From DATAES01 sp963802415 (GTDB taxonomy: Bacteria; Actinomycetota; Acidimicrobiia; Acidimicrobiales; JACDCH01): a stretch of DNA of 64,000 nucleotides. The stretch lies in contig CAWDIH010000002.1 in NCBI GenBank assembly GCA_963802415.1, positions 124,001-188,000 on the forward strand, written 5' to 3'. Within the stretch, counting starts at the first letter, position 1. Each line of letters opens with the position of its first letter. The notes below the pieces were generated by a model. The model made no database searches. It was not told where the DNA came from and worked only from the letters and a program-made list of their open reading frames with translations. Positions 36,555 to 49,713 of this stretch are shown here, one piece after another. A program made the position numbers and the translations under genes.

Positions 36555-37421
36555 ATGGCGAGGATTGCAGACCTTCTGCAGGCGGGCCGGACGCGCTCGT
36601 TCGAGTTCTTTCCACCCAAGACCGACGAGATGGAGCGTCAACTCGACAAGACGCTTGGCGACCTCGCACTCCTGTCCCCGTCGTTCGTGTCGGTCACGTA
36701 CGGCGCGCTCGGCTCGACCCGTGATCGCACCCGCGACGTGGTGCTACGCATAAACCGCGAGCAGACGTTCCCTTGCATGGCCCACCTCACCTGCGTCGGG
36801 CACACACGGGACGACATCGCCCGGCTCCTCGACGAGTACGCCCGCGCCGGTGTCGAGAACATCCTCGCTCTCGGCGGTGATCCGCCCGCCGACGGCAGTG
36901 ATCCGGGCGGCGACTACGCGTATGCCCTCGAGTTGGTCGACACCATCCGGGCGCATCCGGCCGGGTTCTGCATCGGTGTCGCCGCGCACCCTGAGCTGCA
37001 CCCCCGGTCGGTCGATCGCCGGTCAGATCGGCAGCGGCTGGCAGAGAAGCTCGAGGCTGCCGACTTCGGTATCACGCAGTTCTTCTTCGAAGCCGACGAC
37101 TACTTCCGGATGGTGGATGAGCTCGACGCACTGGGCTGTCGAACGCCGGTGGTGCCCGGGATCATGCCGATCATCAACATCCCGGGGGTGAAGCGGATGG
37201 CGGCAATGAACGGTTCGGTGATCCCGACCTCGATCCTCGAACGCCTGGAAGCAGTCGAGGACGACGCCGACGCGATCGTCGACATCGGTGTCGAAGCCGC
37301 GACCGCATTGTGCGCCGAGATGATCGAGGCGAACGCACCTGGGCTGCATCTGTATGCGTTGAACCGACCGACGTCGGTCCGCCGCATCTATGACAACCTC
37401 GGTCTCGCCCCGACGGACTGA
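36555..37421 (+). CDS. metF: methylenetetrahydrofolate reductase
   Basis: Flavoprotein that reduces 5,10-methylene-THF to 5-methyl-THF for methionine synthesis. 288 residues: SFEFFPPKTDEMERQL, FVSVTYGALGSTRDRT, HLTCVGHTRDDI, NILALGGDPP, FGITQFFFEADDYFRMVDEL and PGIMPI. An alternative TTG at 36549 would be only 3 nt from the putative -10, so ATG 36555 is preferred. With folD it connects one-carbon units to methionine. Confidence 0.95.
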   Translation: MARIADLLQAGRTRSFEFFPPKTDEMERQLDKTLGDLALLSPSFVSVTYGALGSTRDRTRDVVLRINREQTFPCMAHLTCVGHTRDDIARLLDEYARAGVENILALGGDPPADGSDPGGDYAYALELVDTIRAHPAGFCIGVAAHPELHPRSVDRRSDRQRLAEKLEAADFGITQFFFEADDYFRMVDELDALGCRTPVVPGIMPIINIPGVKRMAAMNGSVIPTSILERLEAVEDDADAIVDIGVEAATALCAEMIEANAPGLHLYALNRPTSVRRIYDNLGLAPTD

Positions 37422-37430
37422 ACCGCGTCG

Positions 37431-38135
37431 ATGACGCTCTTCCTCCACGAGGTGCACCGGGTCCGCGGCTTGCGCGAGGACGATTTCGAGGTGCACTACC
37501 GCGACAGGTGGCTGCCCGCGCTGTGTGACGGGCCGAACGGTGACGACGCGCGTTTGCTCTGGTACGCGCACCAGGCGCACGGCAGCGGTCCCGCATACCA
37601 CGTCGTCACGATCACGGCGGTCGCCGATGGCGCCGCGTACGAGCGCCTGGTCGAACGGGTTGCGACCGGTGACTTGCGCTCATGGGCACGTGAGCTCGAC
37701 GGTTTGCAGCACGACAGCGTCGGGAAGCTGCTCCTCGCGTTGCCGTGGTCGCCGATGACGTCGGTTGATCTTGCGTCGGTCCCCGTCGAGCCCTCTGAGC
37801 ACGAGCTGACGCTGTACATGGAGGACACGGGTTGGCCGCACGCGCCGCTCGACGACTACACGGCGTTCTGGGGTGAGGTGTACGCGCCGATGCTCGAACG
37901 CTCGGCGCTGCTACGCATCGAGGCGTCCTTCCAGACCGCGCACGGGGCCGGCCGGCGACCTGAGGCGATCCTGATGCAGAAGGTGATCAGCCACGAAGGG
38001 CTGCTGCGACTGTTCGAAACCGAGACCCACCCCGAGCTGAAACAGCCGGGCACGTTCATGCACGACGCGCTCCAGGTGCGGGACCAGTGGGAGAGCCGGT
38101 TGCTGCGGACCTCGGCCTGGAGCCCCCTGTACTGA
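37431..38135 (+). CDS. hypothetical protein, possible tandem dimeric alpha-beta-barrel domains
   Basis: I do not recognise the family with certainty. The 234 residues seem to be two similar halves, each starting with a short beta strand and a charged helix: LFLHEVHRVRGLREDDFEVH then YRDRWLPAL, and ELTLYMEDTG..DDYTAFWGEVYAPML. The pattern F..YR..WLP / Y..FW...YAPML recalls EthD/NIPSNAP-type ferredoxin-like folds. No signal or membrane helix. It starts 9 nt after metF and stops 20 nt before icd, so it may be co-transcribed with metF. Confidence 0.7.
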   Translation: MTLFLHEVHRVRGLREDDFEVHYRDRWLPALCDGPNGDDARLLWYAHQAHGSGPAYHVVTITAVADGAAYERLVERVATGDLRSWARELDGLQHDSVGKLLLALPWSPMTSVDLASVPVEPSEHELTLYMEDTGWPHAPLDDYTAFWGEVYAPMLERSALLRIEASFQTAHGAGRRPEAILMQKVISHEGLLRLFETETHPELKQPGTFMHDALQVRDQWESRLLRTSAWSPLY

Positions 38136-38142
38136 CCGCCAG

Positions 38143-38148
38143 TAGGCT
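38143..38148 (+). promoter_or_regulatory. candidate -10 TAGGCT for icd
   Basis: TAGGCT ends 7 nt before ATG 38156. Confidence 0.5.
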
Positions 38149-38155
38149 CGCAGAG

Positions 38156-39359
<1,204 letters not shown>

Positions 39360-39362
39360 CCC

Positions 39363-39412
39363 GAATGTTGGATGGAAACGGGCGCCATAGCGCCCGTTTC
39401 TCCCCGGAGATC
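39363..39412 (+). repeat. 3' palindromic element, copy 3 (after icd)
   Basis: GAATGTTGGATGG, stem GAAACGGGCGC / GCGCCCGTTTC around CATA, then TCCCCGGAGATCGGA. It begins 3 nt after the icd stop, same orientation. Confidence 0.9.
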
Positions 39413-39470
39413 GGACAGCGATAGCGTGCCTCTTGACCGACGAGTCAAGGTTTCTCCGGGGAGGTCCCAC

Positions 39471-40904
<1,434 letters not shown>

Positions 40905-40915
40905 ATACGCGACTC

Positions 40916-40964
40916 GACGCCCGGGCGTTCCACCACATCTGGTGTGGTCAGACGCCCGGGCGTT
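40916..40964. terminator. hairpin between aldehyde dehydrogenase and mdh
   Basis: CGCCCGGGCG at 40918-40927 and 40953-40962 flank an inner CCACCACA / TGTGG stem. Likely a terminator of the dehydrogenase transcript. Confidence 0.75.
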
Positions 40965-40982
40965 CGTCATTGTTTCGTTGGA

Positions 40983-40988
40983 TAGGGT
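40983..40988 (+). promoter_or_regulatory. candidate -10 TAGGGT for mdh
   Basis: TAGGGT ends 6 nt before ATG 40995. Confidence 0.5.
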
Positions 40989-40994
40989 CGCTTC

Positions 40995-41984
40995 ATGAAC
41001 GAACCTGTCCGTGTGGCGGTCACCGGAGCCGCGGGTCAGATCGGCTACAGCCTCCTGTTCCGCATCGCAAGCGGGAGCATGCTGGGGCCCGAGCAGCCGG
41101 TGATCCTGCAGCTGCTCGAGATCACTCCTGCGCTCGGTTCGCTGCAGGGGGTGTGCATGGAGCTCGAGGACTGCGCGTTCCCACTCCTGCACAGCATGGT
41201 GCCGACAGACGATGCCGACGTCGCGTTCGGCGACGTCGAGGTCGCGTTGCTCGTCGGCGCCATGCCTCGCAAGGAAGGGATGGAGCGCTCGGATCTGCTG
41301 AGTGCCAACGGCGGCATCTTCAAGCCGCAAGGCGAGGCGCTGTCCCGATCGGCGACGCGTGATGTGAAAGTGCTCGTGGTCGGCAACCCGGCCAACACCA
41401 ACTGCCTCATCGCGCAGCAGAACGCGAAGGACCTCGACCCGCGGCAGTTCACGGCCATGACCCGGCTCGACCACAACCGTGCCGTCGCACAGCTCGCGGC
41501 GAAGGCGGGTTCCCACACGACCGATGTCACGCGCATGACGATCTGGGGCAACCACTCCGCGACGCAGTACCCGGACGTGTTCCATGCGCAGGTCGACGGC
41601 AAGCCTGCGTTCGATGCGGTCGGCGGCGACCAGGGCTGGCTCGAGAACGACTTCATCCCGACGGTGCAGCAGCGCGGCGCCGCCGTCATCAAGGCGCGCG
41701 GGCTGTCCTCCGCCGCTTCGGCCGCCAACGCCGCGGTCGATCACGTGCGCACGTGGGTGCAAGGAACTGCGGATGACGACTGGACGTCGATGGCGATCGT
41801 CAGCGACGGCAGCTACGGCGCCGCCGACGGACTCATCTCGTCGTTCCCGTGCACATGCTCAGGCGGCAACTACGAAGTCGTCCAAGGCCTCGACATCGAC
41901 GACTTCAGCCGCGCCCGCATCGACAAGAGCGTCGCCGAGCTGGGCGAGGAGCGAGACGCCGTCAAGGAGCTCGGCCTGGTCTGA
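40995..41984 (+). CDS. mdh: malate dehydrogenase
   Basis: NAD-dependent oxidation of malate to oxaloacetate. 329 residues: VAVTGAAGQIGYSLLFRIAS is the Rossmann loop, VALLVGAMPRKEGMERSDLL carries the mobile-loop arginines, VVGNPANTNCLIA follows, TAMTRLDHNRAVAQ has the catalytic Asp and substrate Arg, and IWGNHSATQYPDV the catalytic His. The family is the cytosolic-type MDH common in actinobacteria. ATG 40995 follows TAGGGT and there is no ribosome binding site, so the message may be leaderless. The fpg gene converges and its 3' palindromic element lies just behind the mdh stop. Confidence 0.97.
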   Translation: MNEPVRVAVTGAAGQIGYSLLFRIASGSMLGPEQPVILQLLEITPALGSLQGVCMELEDCAFPLLHSMVPTDDADVAFGDVEVALLVGAMPRKEGMERSDLLSANGGIFKPQGEALSRSATRDVKVLVVGNPANTNCLIAQQNAKDLDPRQFTAMTRLDHNRAVAQLAAKAGSHTTDVTRMTIWGNHSATQYPDVFHAQVDGKPAFDAVGGDQGWLENDFIPTVQQRGAAVIKARGLSSAASAANAAVDHVRTWVQGTADDDWTSMAIVSDGSYGAADGLISSFPCTCSGGNYEVVQGLDIDDFSRARIDKSVAELGEERDAVKELGLV

Positions 41985-41989
41985 TCGGT

Positions 41990-42041
41990 CCGAACTCCGG
42001 GGAGAAACGGGTGCTATCGCACCCGTTTCCATCCAACATTC
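41990..42041 (-). repeat. 3' palindromic element, copy 4 (after fpg)
   Basis: Inverted copy: on the minus strand GAATGTTGGATGG starts at 42041, touching the fpg stop codon, then the stem GAAACGGGTGC / GCACCCGTTTC and CTCCCCGGAGTTCGGA. The T/A change in the stem is compensated on the other arm, which supports a selected hairpin. It sits between convergent mdh and fpg. Confidence 0.9.
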
Positions 42042-42882
42042 ACTTCAGGAACTTCGAGGTGGTGTTGTCGGCGAGGACCTTGCCGCCGGTCTGGCAGGTG
42101 GGGCAGTAGTCGATCGTGTAGGAGCGGTACTCGACCGCTCGGATCTTGTCGCCGCACACCGGACAGGCCTCGCCTTCGCGGTGGTGCACCGAGCCGGGTC
42201 GATCGGCCGACGAGCTCATGTCGTTGCGGCCGCGTTCATACGCGAGCGACTCGTCGATACAACCTTGAATCGCGTCGACGAGAACCACAGCATCGTCCGC
42301 AGTCAGCTTGCCGGTCGATGCGTAGGGCGAGAGTCGTGCGCGGTGGCAGATCTCGTTGGCCAGCCGCCGGCCGAGACCCGCGACGTTGTGCTGGTCGCGC
42401 AACCACCCGTGGAGCCGCATCGGGTTCTCGTGGAGCAGCTTCAACAGGACGTCCGGATCGACGCGGTCGGCTTCGGGTCCGAGTCCCTCGAGCGGTGGTT
42501 GTGAGTCCGGATCGCCGGCGACGGCCCAGACGCCCGCTCGCCGCTCCGAGCCCGCTTCGGTCAGCAGGAGCGAGCGGCCGTCGGCGAACAGCCAGCGGGC
42601 GACGCCGGTCTTGGGCTTCGCCGGCTGCTTGCCCCGCGGTTCCTCCTTGAGCCGGCCGCCTTGCATGAGGTGGACGACGAAGGTCAGTTCGTCGAAGTCC
42701 AGCAAGAGGTGCTTGCCGCGCCGGCGGACGAGGACGAGGTCGTGCCCGTGCGCATCCGATGCGGACGGCACGGCCGTCTTCAGCGCTGTGAACGTCAAAG
42801 GCGTGAACCGCGCGAGCGGGCTGCCGGCGTAGCGCTGGTCGAGACGTTCGGCGTGCGCCTGCAGTTCGGGCAACTCGGGCAT
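42040..42882 (-). CDS. Fpg/Nei family DNA glycosylase-AP lyase
   Basis: Base-excision repair of oxidised bases. ATG 42882 gives the exact MPELPELQAHAERLD start where Pro2 is the nucleophile and Glu3 the acid. The helix-two-turn-helix region includes HGWLRDQHNVAGLGRRLANE. The C-terminal zinc finger is CPVCGDKI and YCPTCQTGGK (C-x2-C, C-x2-C). 280 residues, intact. Distinguishing Fpg (MutM) from Nei needs a tree, so no symbol is given. Confidence 0.92.
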   Translation of the reverse strand: MPELPELQAHAERLDQRYAGSPLARFTPLTFTALKTAVPSASDAHGHDLVLVRRRGKHLLLDFDELTFVVHLMQGGRLKEEPRGKQPAKPKTGVARWLFADGRSLLLTEAGSERRAGVWAVAGDPDSQPPLEGLGPEADRVDPDVLLKLLHENPMRLHGWLRDQHNVAGLGRRLANEICHRARLSPYASTGKLTADDAVVLVDAIQGCIDESLAYERGRNDMSSSADRPGSVHHREGEACPVCGDKIRAVEYRSYTIDYCPTCQTGGKVLADNTTSKFLK

Positions 42883-42886
42883 GGCT

Positions 42887-43276
42887 TCAGTATGAGGTCT
42901 CGGATCGCAGTCCGGCGAGCGAGTCCTCGATGTCGCTGAATGCGCCGCTCTGCTCGACGAGTCTGGGAAGGTCGCCACGCACCCGGATGCGGCCGGCCAT
43001 GAACGCCGCCTGCGCCGACAGCTCGCCGCGTCCGATGGCGGCGGCCGTGCCATAGTCCTCGGTGAACACCACGGTCGGATCAGCGGCCTCGCCTTTGCAG
43101 ATGCGGACCCCCTCCTCGCCGACGCGGACGTGGTACGTCACGTCGCCGTTCGGGCCGCCCGTGACCACGTGTTGGACGACGAAATCGGCACCGGTCGCCG
43201 CCTCCCGCACCGACGTGCTCGCGTCGATCGCCCTCTGCGCCGCGTCGAGCCACTCGCGCGAAAGATAGCGAGGCAT
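42887..43276 (-). CDS. SCP-2 sterol-carrier-domain protein
   Basis: 129 residues with the fold of sterol carrier protein 2: REWLDAAQRAIDASTSVREA, VTYHVRVGEEGVRICKGEAA, PTVVFTEDYGTAAAIGRGEL, and SAQAAFMAGRIRVRGDLPRL. Such small proteins bind lipids or acyl-CoA. ATG 43276, with TAACGT 9 nt upstream. It ends 4 nt before the fpg start on the same strand, so the two may be one transcript, and is divergent from the phosphohistidine-domain gene. Confidence 0.88.
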   Translation of the reverse strand: MPRYLSREWLDAAQRAIDASTSVREAATGADFVVQHVVTGGPNGDVTYHVRVGEEGVRICKGEAADPTVVFTEDYGTAAAIGRGELSAQAAFMAGRIRVRGDLPRLVEQSGAFSDIEDSLAGLRSETSY

Positions 43277-43285
43277 CGCCGGGTG

Positions 43286-43291
43286 ACGTTA
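43286..43291 (-). promoter_or_regulatory. candidate -10 TAACGT for the SCP2 gene
   Basis: On the minus strand TAACGT ends 9 nt before ATG 43276. The divergent gene begins at 43304, so promoters in both directions share these 27 nt. Confidence 0.4.
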
Positions 43292-43303
43292 TCTTCGCCG
43301 CCC

Positions 43304-43654
43304 ATGCGCATCGTCGGTCGGGGAGCGAAGGTGTTCGACGCGCCGCCCGTCCGCGGCCGGTGGAAGGTGCTCGACGGACCGGACGAGGTCCTCGAGCTCA
43401 TGACGACGGGCGCCGAGGGCGTGCTCGCCCTCGTGCGCGATGCCGGCGCCACGTTCCTCGCCCCGATCTATCACGAGCTCACGGGCATCGTGTGCACCAG
43501 CGGTACGCCGCGTAGTCACATCGGCATCGTTAGCCGGGAGTTCCAGGTGCCGTGCGTGATGGGTTGCGTCTTCGACGAGGCTCAGCCGCCGGATGACGGC
43601 ACCGAAGTCGAGCTCGACTGCTCGGGCGACGAAGGGGTCGTGCGCGTGCCGTGA
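43304..43654 (+). CDS. stand-alone PEP-utilizing-enzyme phosphohistidine domain
   Basis: 116 residues equal to the mobile phosphohistidine domain of PEP synthase and pyruvate phosphate dikinase. GIVCTSGTPRSHIGIVSREF is the signature, where the phosphorylated histidine follows Ser (family: GG-TSHAAIVARE). VPCVMGCVFDEAQPPDDGTEVE resembles the swivelling end. The catalytic ATP-grasp and TIM-barrel domains are absent. It is translationally coupled (GTGA) to the next gene of unknown function, which may be its partner. ATG 43304 is preferred; longer starts overlap the divergent SCP2 gene. Confidence 0.82.
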   Translation: MRIVGRGAKVFDAPPVRGRWKVLDGPDEVLELMTTGAEGVLALVRDAGATFLAPIYHELTGIVCTSGTPRSHIGIVSREFQVPCVMGCVFDEAQPPDDGTEVELDCSGDEGVVRVP

Positions 43655-44785
43655 ATGCGAACAAGAGCATTGACGATCAGAAGAAGCGTGCGAACGAATT
43701 GATCGCCTATCACAGCCCGATCAGCAGGGCGCTGACCGCCGAGCGCACGGCGCTCGAGTCTGCGCTCATTCCTGTGACTGCGTACATCGTCGTGGCGTGC
43801 GCCGAGTCGTTTCTGCGCTACGCCGACATGATGCGGGCCATCGACGCCGCGCTGCCCGCGGAGGAGATCGGCCGGAGGGCGCGCCGTCCGGGATGTCAGA
43901 TCGACTCGTGCTTCCTGTGGTCGATCGCGAACTTCCCGCTCGTCGGCCGCAACCTGTACGCGATGCTCGACCCGTCCCTCGACACGGCCGAGCGCATGTA
44001 CACGATCCTCGACTTCTGGGAGCGCGCCGCACTCGCGTATCGAGGTGACGGCACGCGACAAGCGTGGGACACGGGTTCGGCAATCCCGTACCGCGGCCGC
44101 GGTGCACCAGGCATTGCTCGCCGGTTCCGCGCCAGTCGAAGACGGCCAACGCGCGCTCATCAAGCGGTTCAACGCGACGCTCATCACGTATCTCTTCCTG
44201 CTCTACTTCGACACCCGCGCCGGCTATTGCGACACCGGTCCGTACGCCGTGCCCAGCCACCCGAATCGCAAGCTCCTGGTGCGCGACTTCTACCGGCTCG
44301 CTCAGAGTGACTTCTGGTGGAGCGATGTCGCGAAGGACGTTCTCTATCAGAACCTCACCGCCGCGTTCGTCCTCGAAGACGTTGACTTCACCGTGACCGA
44401 CTTCGGCACGTCCAATCACCACCCCATCGACTACCTCGACCACGTCGTCTCGTTCGGGTTGTACACGACGGACGGTTGCGCGGCGAACGAGCTCCGTCCC
44501 GTGCCGCTCGACGAACTCGACGCGATCATCACTGCGGTACGCGGCGCGCAGGCGCGGCACTACCGTCGCATCGCTGCGATGGAGCGCGACGAGAAGATCC
44601 GATGTGGTGCGTACGTGTACTTCTCGTTCCTCCGGCCGTTCGCCTTGGAAGCCGGTGTTGCCGACGACCTCGACTGGACCGTTCCACGTGACCTGCCCGA
44701 CATCGCCTACCAGTTGCTCTCGGCCATCGAAGGCGACAACACCGGCACGATGGACGATGGCGACTACTACGGACCCATCCCATGA
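43651..44785 (+). CDS. uncharacterised helical protein (about 378 aa), one frameshift
   Basis: I do not recognise this protein. The N-terminal half, NKSIDDQKKRANELIAYHSP, AYIVVACAESFLRYADMMRA, CFLWSIANFPLVGRNLYAML, breaks at about 44,085 in GCGGCCGCGG, and TAAAVHQALLAGSAPVEDGQ, LITYLFLLYFDTRAGYCDTG, NHHPIDYLDHVVSFGLYTTD continue. It is mostly predicted helix with many aromatic residues, no signal and no clear membrane helix. Start overlaps the phosphohistidine gene; stop overlaps the next gene (ATGA). The three genes form an operon whose function is unknown. Confidence 0.7.
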
Positions 44786-45687
44786 GTGACATCTCCCCCA
44801 CAGACGAAGGCCGCCACGAGCCCGGACCCGAGCAGCTGTGGGGCGAGTCGTGGTACTTCGACTTCTTCGACGACGTCGGGTCGGTCGGAGGATGGGTGCG
44901 GCTCGGTCTCTATCCGAACCTTGATGTGGCGTGGTACCACGCGTTCGTGGTCGGTCCGTCGCGTCAGATCGTGGCCGTCTCCGACCTCGAGGTGCCATTG
45001 CCGGCAGCGCCCGGGCTCGAGATCCGCACGCACGGCCTTTGGGCCGACCACACGTGCGAGACCCCCCTTGACCACTGGAGTGTCGGCAACGAGGCATTCG
45101 GCCTCGGCGTGGATGAGCCGGCGGCGCTCTACGCCGACGTACCCATCGGCGACCGAGTGCCGCTCGGCATCGATCTCGAATGGGAGACCGAGGGCACCCC
45201 GTACCCCTACGGCGCCACGACCCGTTACGAGATTCCCTGCAAGGTCCAAGGTGAGGTGTTGGTGGGCGCCGAACGGCTCGACATCGACGGTCACGGGCAG
45301 CGCGACCACTCCTGGGGAGTGCGTGACTGGTGGCAGTTCGGCTGGTGCTGGACGAGCGGACGCCTCGACGACGGCACTCGGTTCCACGGGTCCGACATCC
45401 GGATACCCGGTGTCGACGTCGGCTTCGGTTACGTGCAAGGCAACGGGGCAATGACCACCACCAACACGGTGGACGCCGACGAGGACACGGACGCGGACGG
45501 GCTTCCGGCTCGCGCTCACGTCACGGTCGGCGACCTCAGCCTTGACATCGAGCCGATCGCGTTCGGCCCCGCGCTCCTGACCTGGAACGGCAAAGTCAGC
45601 CGATTCCCGAGAGCCATGTGCCGCTTCACTGCCCCGGACGGCCGCGCCGGCCTGGGGTGGACCGAATGGAATCAGCCGGTCACGTAG
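44782..45687 (+). CDS. uncharacterised beta-rich protein (301 aa)
   Basis: I cannot assign a reaction. The 301 residues are rich in Trp, Gly and beta strands: GESWYFDFFDDVGSVGGWVR, DVAWYHAFVVGPSRQIVAVS, GHGQRDHSWGVRDWWQFGWC, ARAHVTVGDLSLDIEPIAFG. The D-HSWG-RDW motif resembles lipocalin-like CrtC/AttH or tocopherol-cyclase-type proteins and is shared by uncharacterised actinobacterial proteins, as far as I recall. No signal peptide. Third gene of the overlapping 43304-45687 operon. The TAG stop is inside a -10-like hexamer for the next gene. Confidence 0.7.
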   Translation: MSDISPTDEGRHEPGPEQLWGESWYFDFFDDVGSVGGWVRLGLYPNLDVAWYHAFVVGPSRQIVAVSDLEVPLPAAPGLEIRTHGLWADHTCETPLDHWSVGNEAFGLGVDEPAALYADVPIGDRVPLGIDLEWETEGTPYPYGATTRYEIPCKVQGEVLVGAERLDIDGHGQRDHSWGVRDWWQFGWCWTSGRLDDGTRFHGSDIRIPGVDVGFGYVQGNGAMTTTNTVDADEDTDADGLPARAHVTVGDLSLDIEPIAFGPALLTWNGKVSRFPRAMCRFTAPDGRAGLGWTEWNQPVT

Positions 45688-45690
45688 CAT
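45685..45690 (+). promoter_or_regulatory. candidate -10 TAGCAT for the DedA gene
   Basis: TAGCAT ends 7 nt before ATG 45698 and starts with the TAG stop of the preceding gene. Confidence 0.45.
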
Positions 45691-45697
45691 CGCCCGA

Positions 45698-46357
45698 ATG
45701 CTCTCGACCGTCCTCGCGGCCAGTCCCGTCGACCCTAAGAGCCTGCTCGAGACGTTCGGGGTCCTCGGACTGTTCGGCATCGTGTTCGCCGAGACGGGCT
45801 TGATGGTCGGTTTCTTCCTCCCGGGTGACTCGCTGCTCGTGCTGGCGGGGCTCGTGGCAGCCGTTGGCGCCGAGTCAAAGCTCAACGTCGATATCAACCT
45901 CGGCGTCGTGCTCGTGGGGCTCTTCGTCGCTGCCGTCGTCGGTGCCCAGACGGGCTACTTCATCGGACTGAAAGCCGGCCCGGCTCTGTTCCGCCGGTCC
46001 GATTCCCGACTCTTCAAGCAGGAGTACGTCGACAAGGCGCGGCACTACTTCGACCGGTACGGACCGAAGACGATCGTCCTCGCTCGCTTCGTTCCCATCG
46101 TCCGCACCTTTGCAAACCCGATTGCCGGAGTCGCCGAGATGCCGGTGCGGGAGTTCACGATCTTCAACATCGCTGGTGCTGCGCTGTGGACGGTCAGCGT
46201 CACGATGCTCGGCTACGCGCTCGGCAAGCTGATCCCGAGTGCAGAAGACCATCTCATCCTCATCGAGGCGATCATCATCGTGCTGTCGCTCGTTCCGGTG
46301 GCGATCGAGGTCGTGCGCACCCGCCGAGAGCGAGCGAAGAGCGACGTCGCTGCCTGA
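45698..46357 (+). CDS. DedA/VTT-family membrane protein
   Basis: 219-residue polytopic membrane protein of the DedA (VTT/SNARE-associated) family, whose members flip undecaprenyl phosphate or phospholipids. GIVFAETGLMVGFFLPGDSL is the first conserved helix with E and the PGDS motif, GYFIGLKAG the reentrant loop, and LARFVPIVRTFANPIAGVAE the R-x3-R motif. Helices then continue to IVLSLVPVAIEVV and an Arg/Lys-rich tail. Ends in a palindrome. Substrate not specified. Confidence 0.9.
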   Translation: MLSTVLAASPVDPKSLLETFGVLGLFGIVFAETGLMVGFFLPGDSLLVLAGLVAAVGAESKLNVDINLGVVLVGLFVAAVVGAQTGYFIGLKAGPALFRRSDSRLFKQEYVDKARHYFDRYGPKTIVLARFVPIVRTFANPIAGVAEMPVREFTIFNIAGAALWTVSVTMLGYALGKLIPSAEDHLILIEAIIIVLSLVPVAIEVVRTRRERAKSDVAA

Positions 46358-46361
46358 CGTA

Positions 46362-46403
46362 CTGGCGTCAACCACCCCGGATATCCGAGGTGAGTGACGC
46401 CAG
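46362..46403. terminator. two-part palindrome, family shared with 53,371
   Basis: CTGGCGTCA and TGACGCCAG flank an inner CACC-CGGATATCCG-GGTG palindrome, between convergent DedA and hppA. The outer arms and the ATATCCG core recur at 53,371-53,418. Likely a bidirectional terminator; also a dispersed repeat. Confidence 0.8.
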
Positions 46404-46426
46404 AACGAAACGAATGGAGAAGACTG

Positions 46427-48802
<2,376 letters not shown>

Positions 48803-48846
48803 TGGCGGTGGACTCCCAGGGTGGCGCGGGGGCTCAGGTTTCAGAA

Positions 48847-48892
48847 GGGTAAAACCCGTACTTTGATAGTACGAACACTGCCCTGACCGCAA
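48847..48892 (-). promoter_or_regulatory. candidate hppA promoter region with inverted repeats
   Basis: Upstream of hppA on the minus strand are TTGCGG (48887-48892) and TACTAT (48866-48871) with 15 nt between, a suboptimal -35/-10 pair. Two short inverted repeats, GTACT-TTGAT-AGTAC (48858-48872) and GGGT-AAA-ACCC (48847-48857), are possible operator sites. The leader is about 55 nt. Confidence 0.3.
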
Positions 48893-48936
48893 GCTTGCAC
48901 GATCCCGGGAGCGACGCGCGCGGCCGCCGGGAGGGG

Positions 48937-49713
48937 TCAGCTACGGGCGAGGAGCCGGCGGTTCTTGACCTTCGCCTTGAGGTAGTCGCGATTCATCAGT
49001 GCGATGTAGTCGATCGAGATCGATTTGGGGCACGCAGCCTCGCACTCGGCGTGGTTGGTGCACGAGCCGAAGTACTCCTCCATGGTGTCGACCATGGCTT
49101 CGACGCGGCTGTACCTCTCCGGCTGTCCTTGCGGCAGCAGGTTCAGGTGCGACACCTTCGCCGACGTGAAAAGTTGACCGGCCCCGTTCGGGCATGCGGC
49201 GACGCACGCACCGCAGCCGATGCAGGCCGCGGCATCGAATGCAGCATCGGCGACCGGCTTCGGTACGAGCGTCAGATTGGCTTCCGGCGCGGACCCCGGC
49301 GTGACCGTGATGTATCCACCTACCTCGATGATGCGGTCGAGCGCGCTGCGATTGACGACGAGATCGCGCACGACCGGGAACGCTGCGGCGCGGAACGGCT
49401 CGACGTCGATGACGTCACCGTCGCGGAACTTCCTCATGTGGAGCTGACAGGTCGCCGTGCCTCGCTCGGGCCCGTGCGCCCGGCCGTTGATCATCATCCC
49501 GCACGATCCGCAGATCCCTTCGCGACAGTCGTGCTCGAATGCGATCGGCTCTTTGCCGTCGAGTACGAGTTGGTCGTTCAAGACGTCGAGCATCTCGAGG
49601 AAGGACATGTCCGGGTTCACGTCGGGCATGTCGTAGGTGACCATGCGACCCGGTCGGTCGGGGCCGTCCTGGCGCCAGACGTTGAGTGTGATGTGGAGGG
49701 CGCCCTGCGACAC
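48937..49713 (-). CDS. sdhB: succinate dehydrogenase iron-sulfur subunit
   Basis: Electron transfer subunit of complex II. 258 residues: the [2Fe-2S] ligands are in CREGICGSCGMMINGRAHGP and ATCQLHMRKF; the [4Fe-4S] and [3Fe-4S] sites in ACIGCGACVAACPNGAGQLF and CTNHAECEAACPKSISIDYI. GTG 49713 directly follows the sdhA stop, no gap. Last gene of the sdhC-sdhA-sdhB operon. Confidence 0.96.
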   Translation of the reverse strand: MSQGALHITLNVWRQDGPDRPGRMVTYDMPDVNPDMSFLEMLDVLNDQLVLDGKEPIAFEHDCREGICGSCGMMINGRAHGPERGTATCQLHMRKFRDGDVIDVEPFRAAAFPVVRDLVVNRSALDRIIEVGGYITVTPGSAPEANLTLVPKPVADAAFDAAACIGCGACVAACPNGAGQLFTSAKVSHLNLLPQGQPERYSRVEAMVDTMEEYFGSCTNHAECEAACPKSISIDYIALMNRDYLKAKVKNRRLLARS

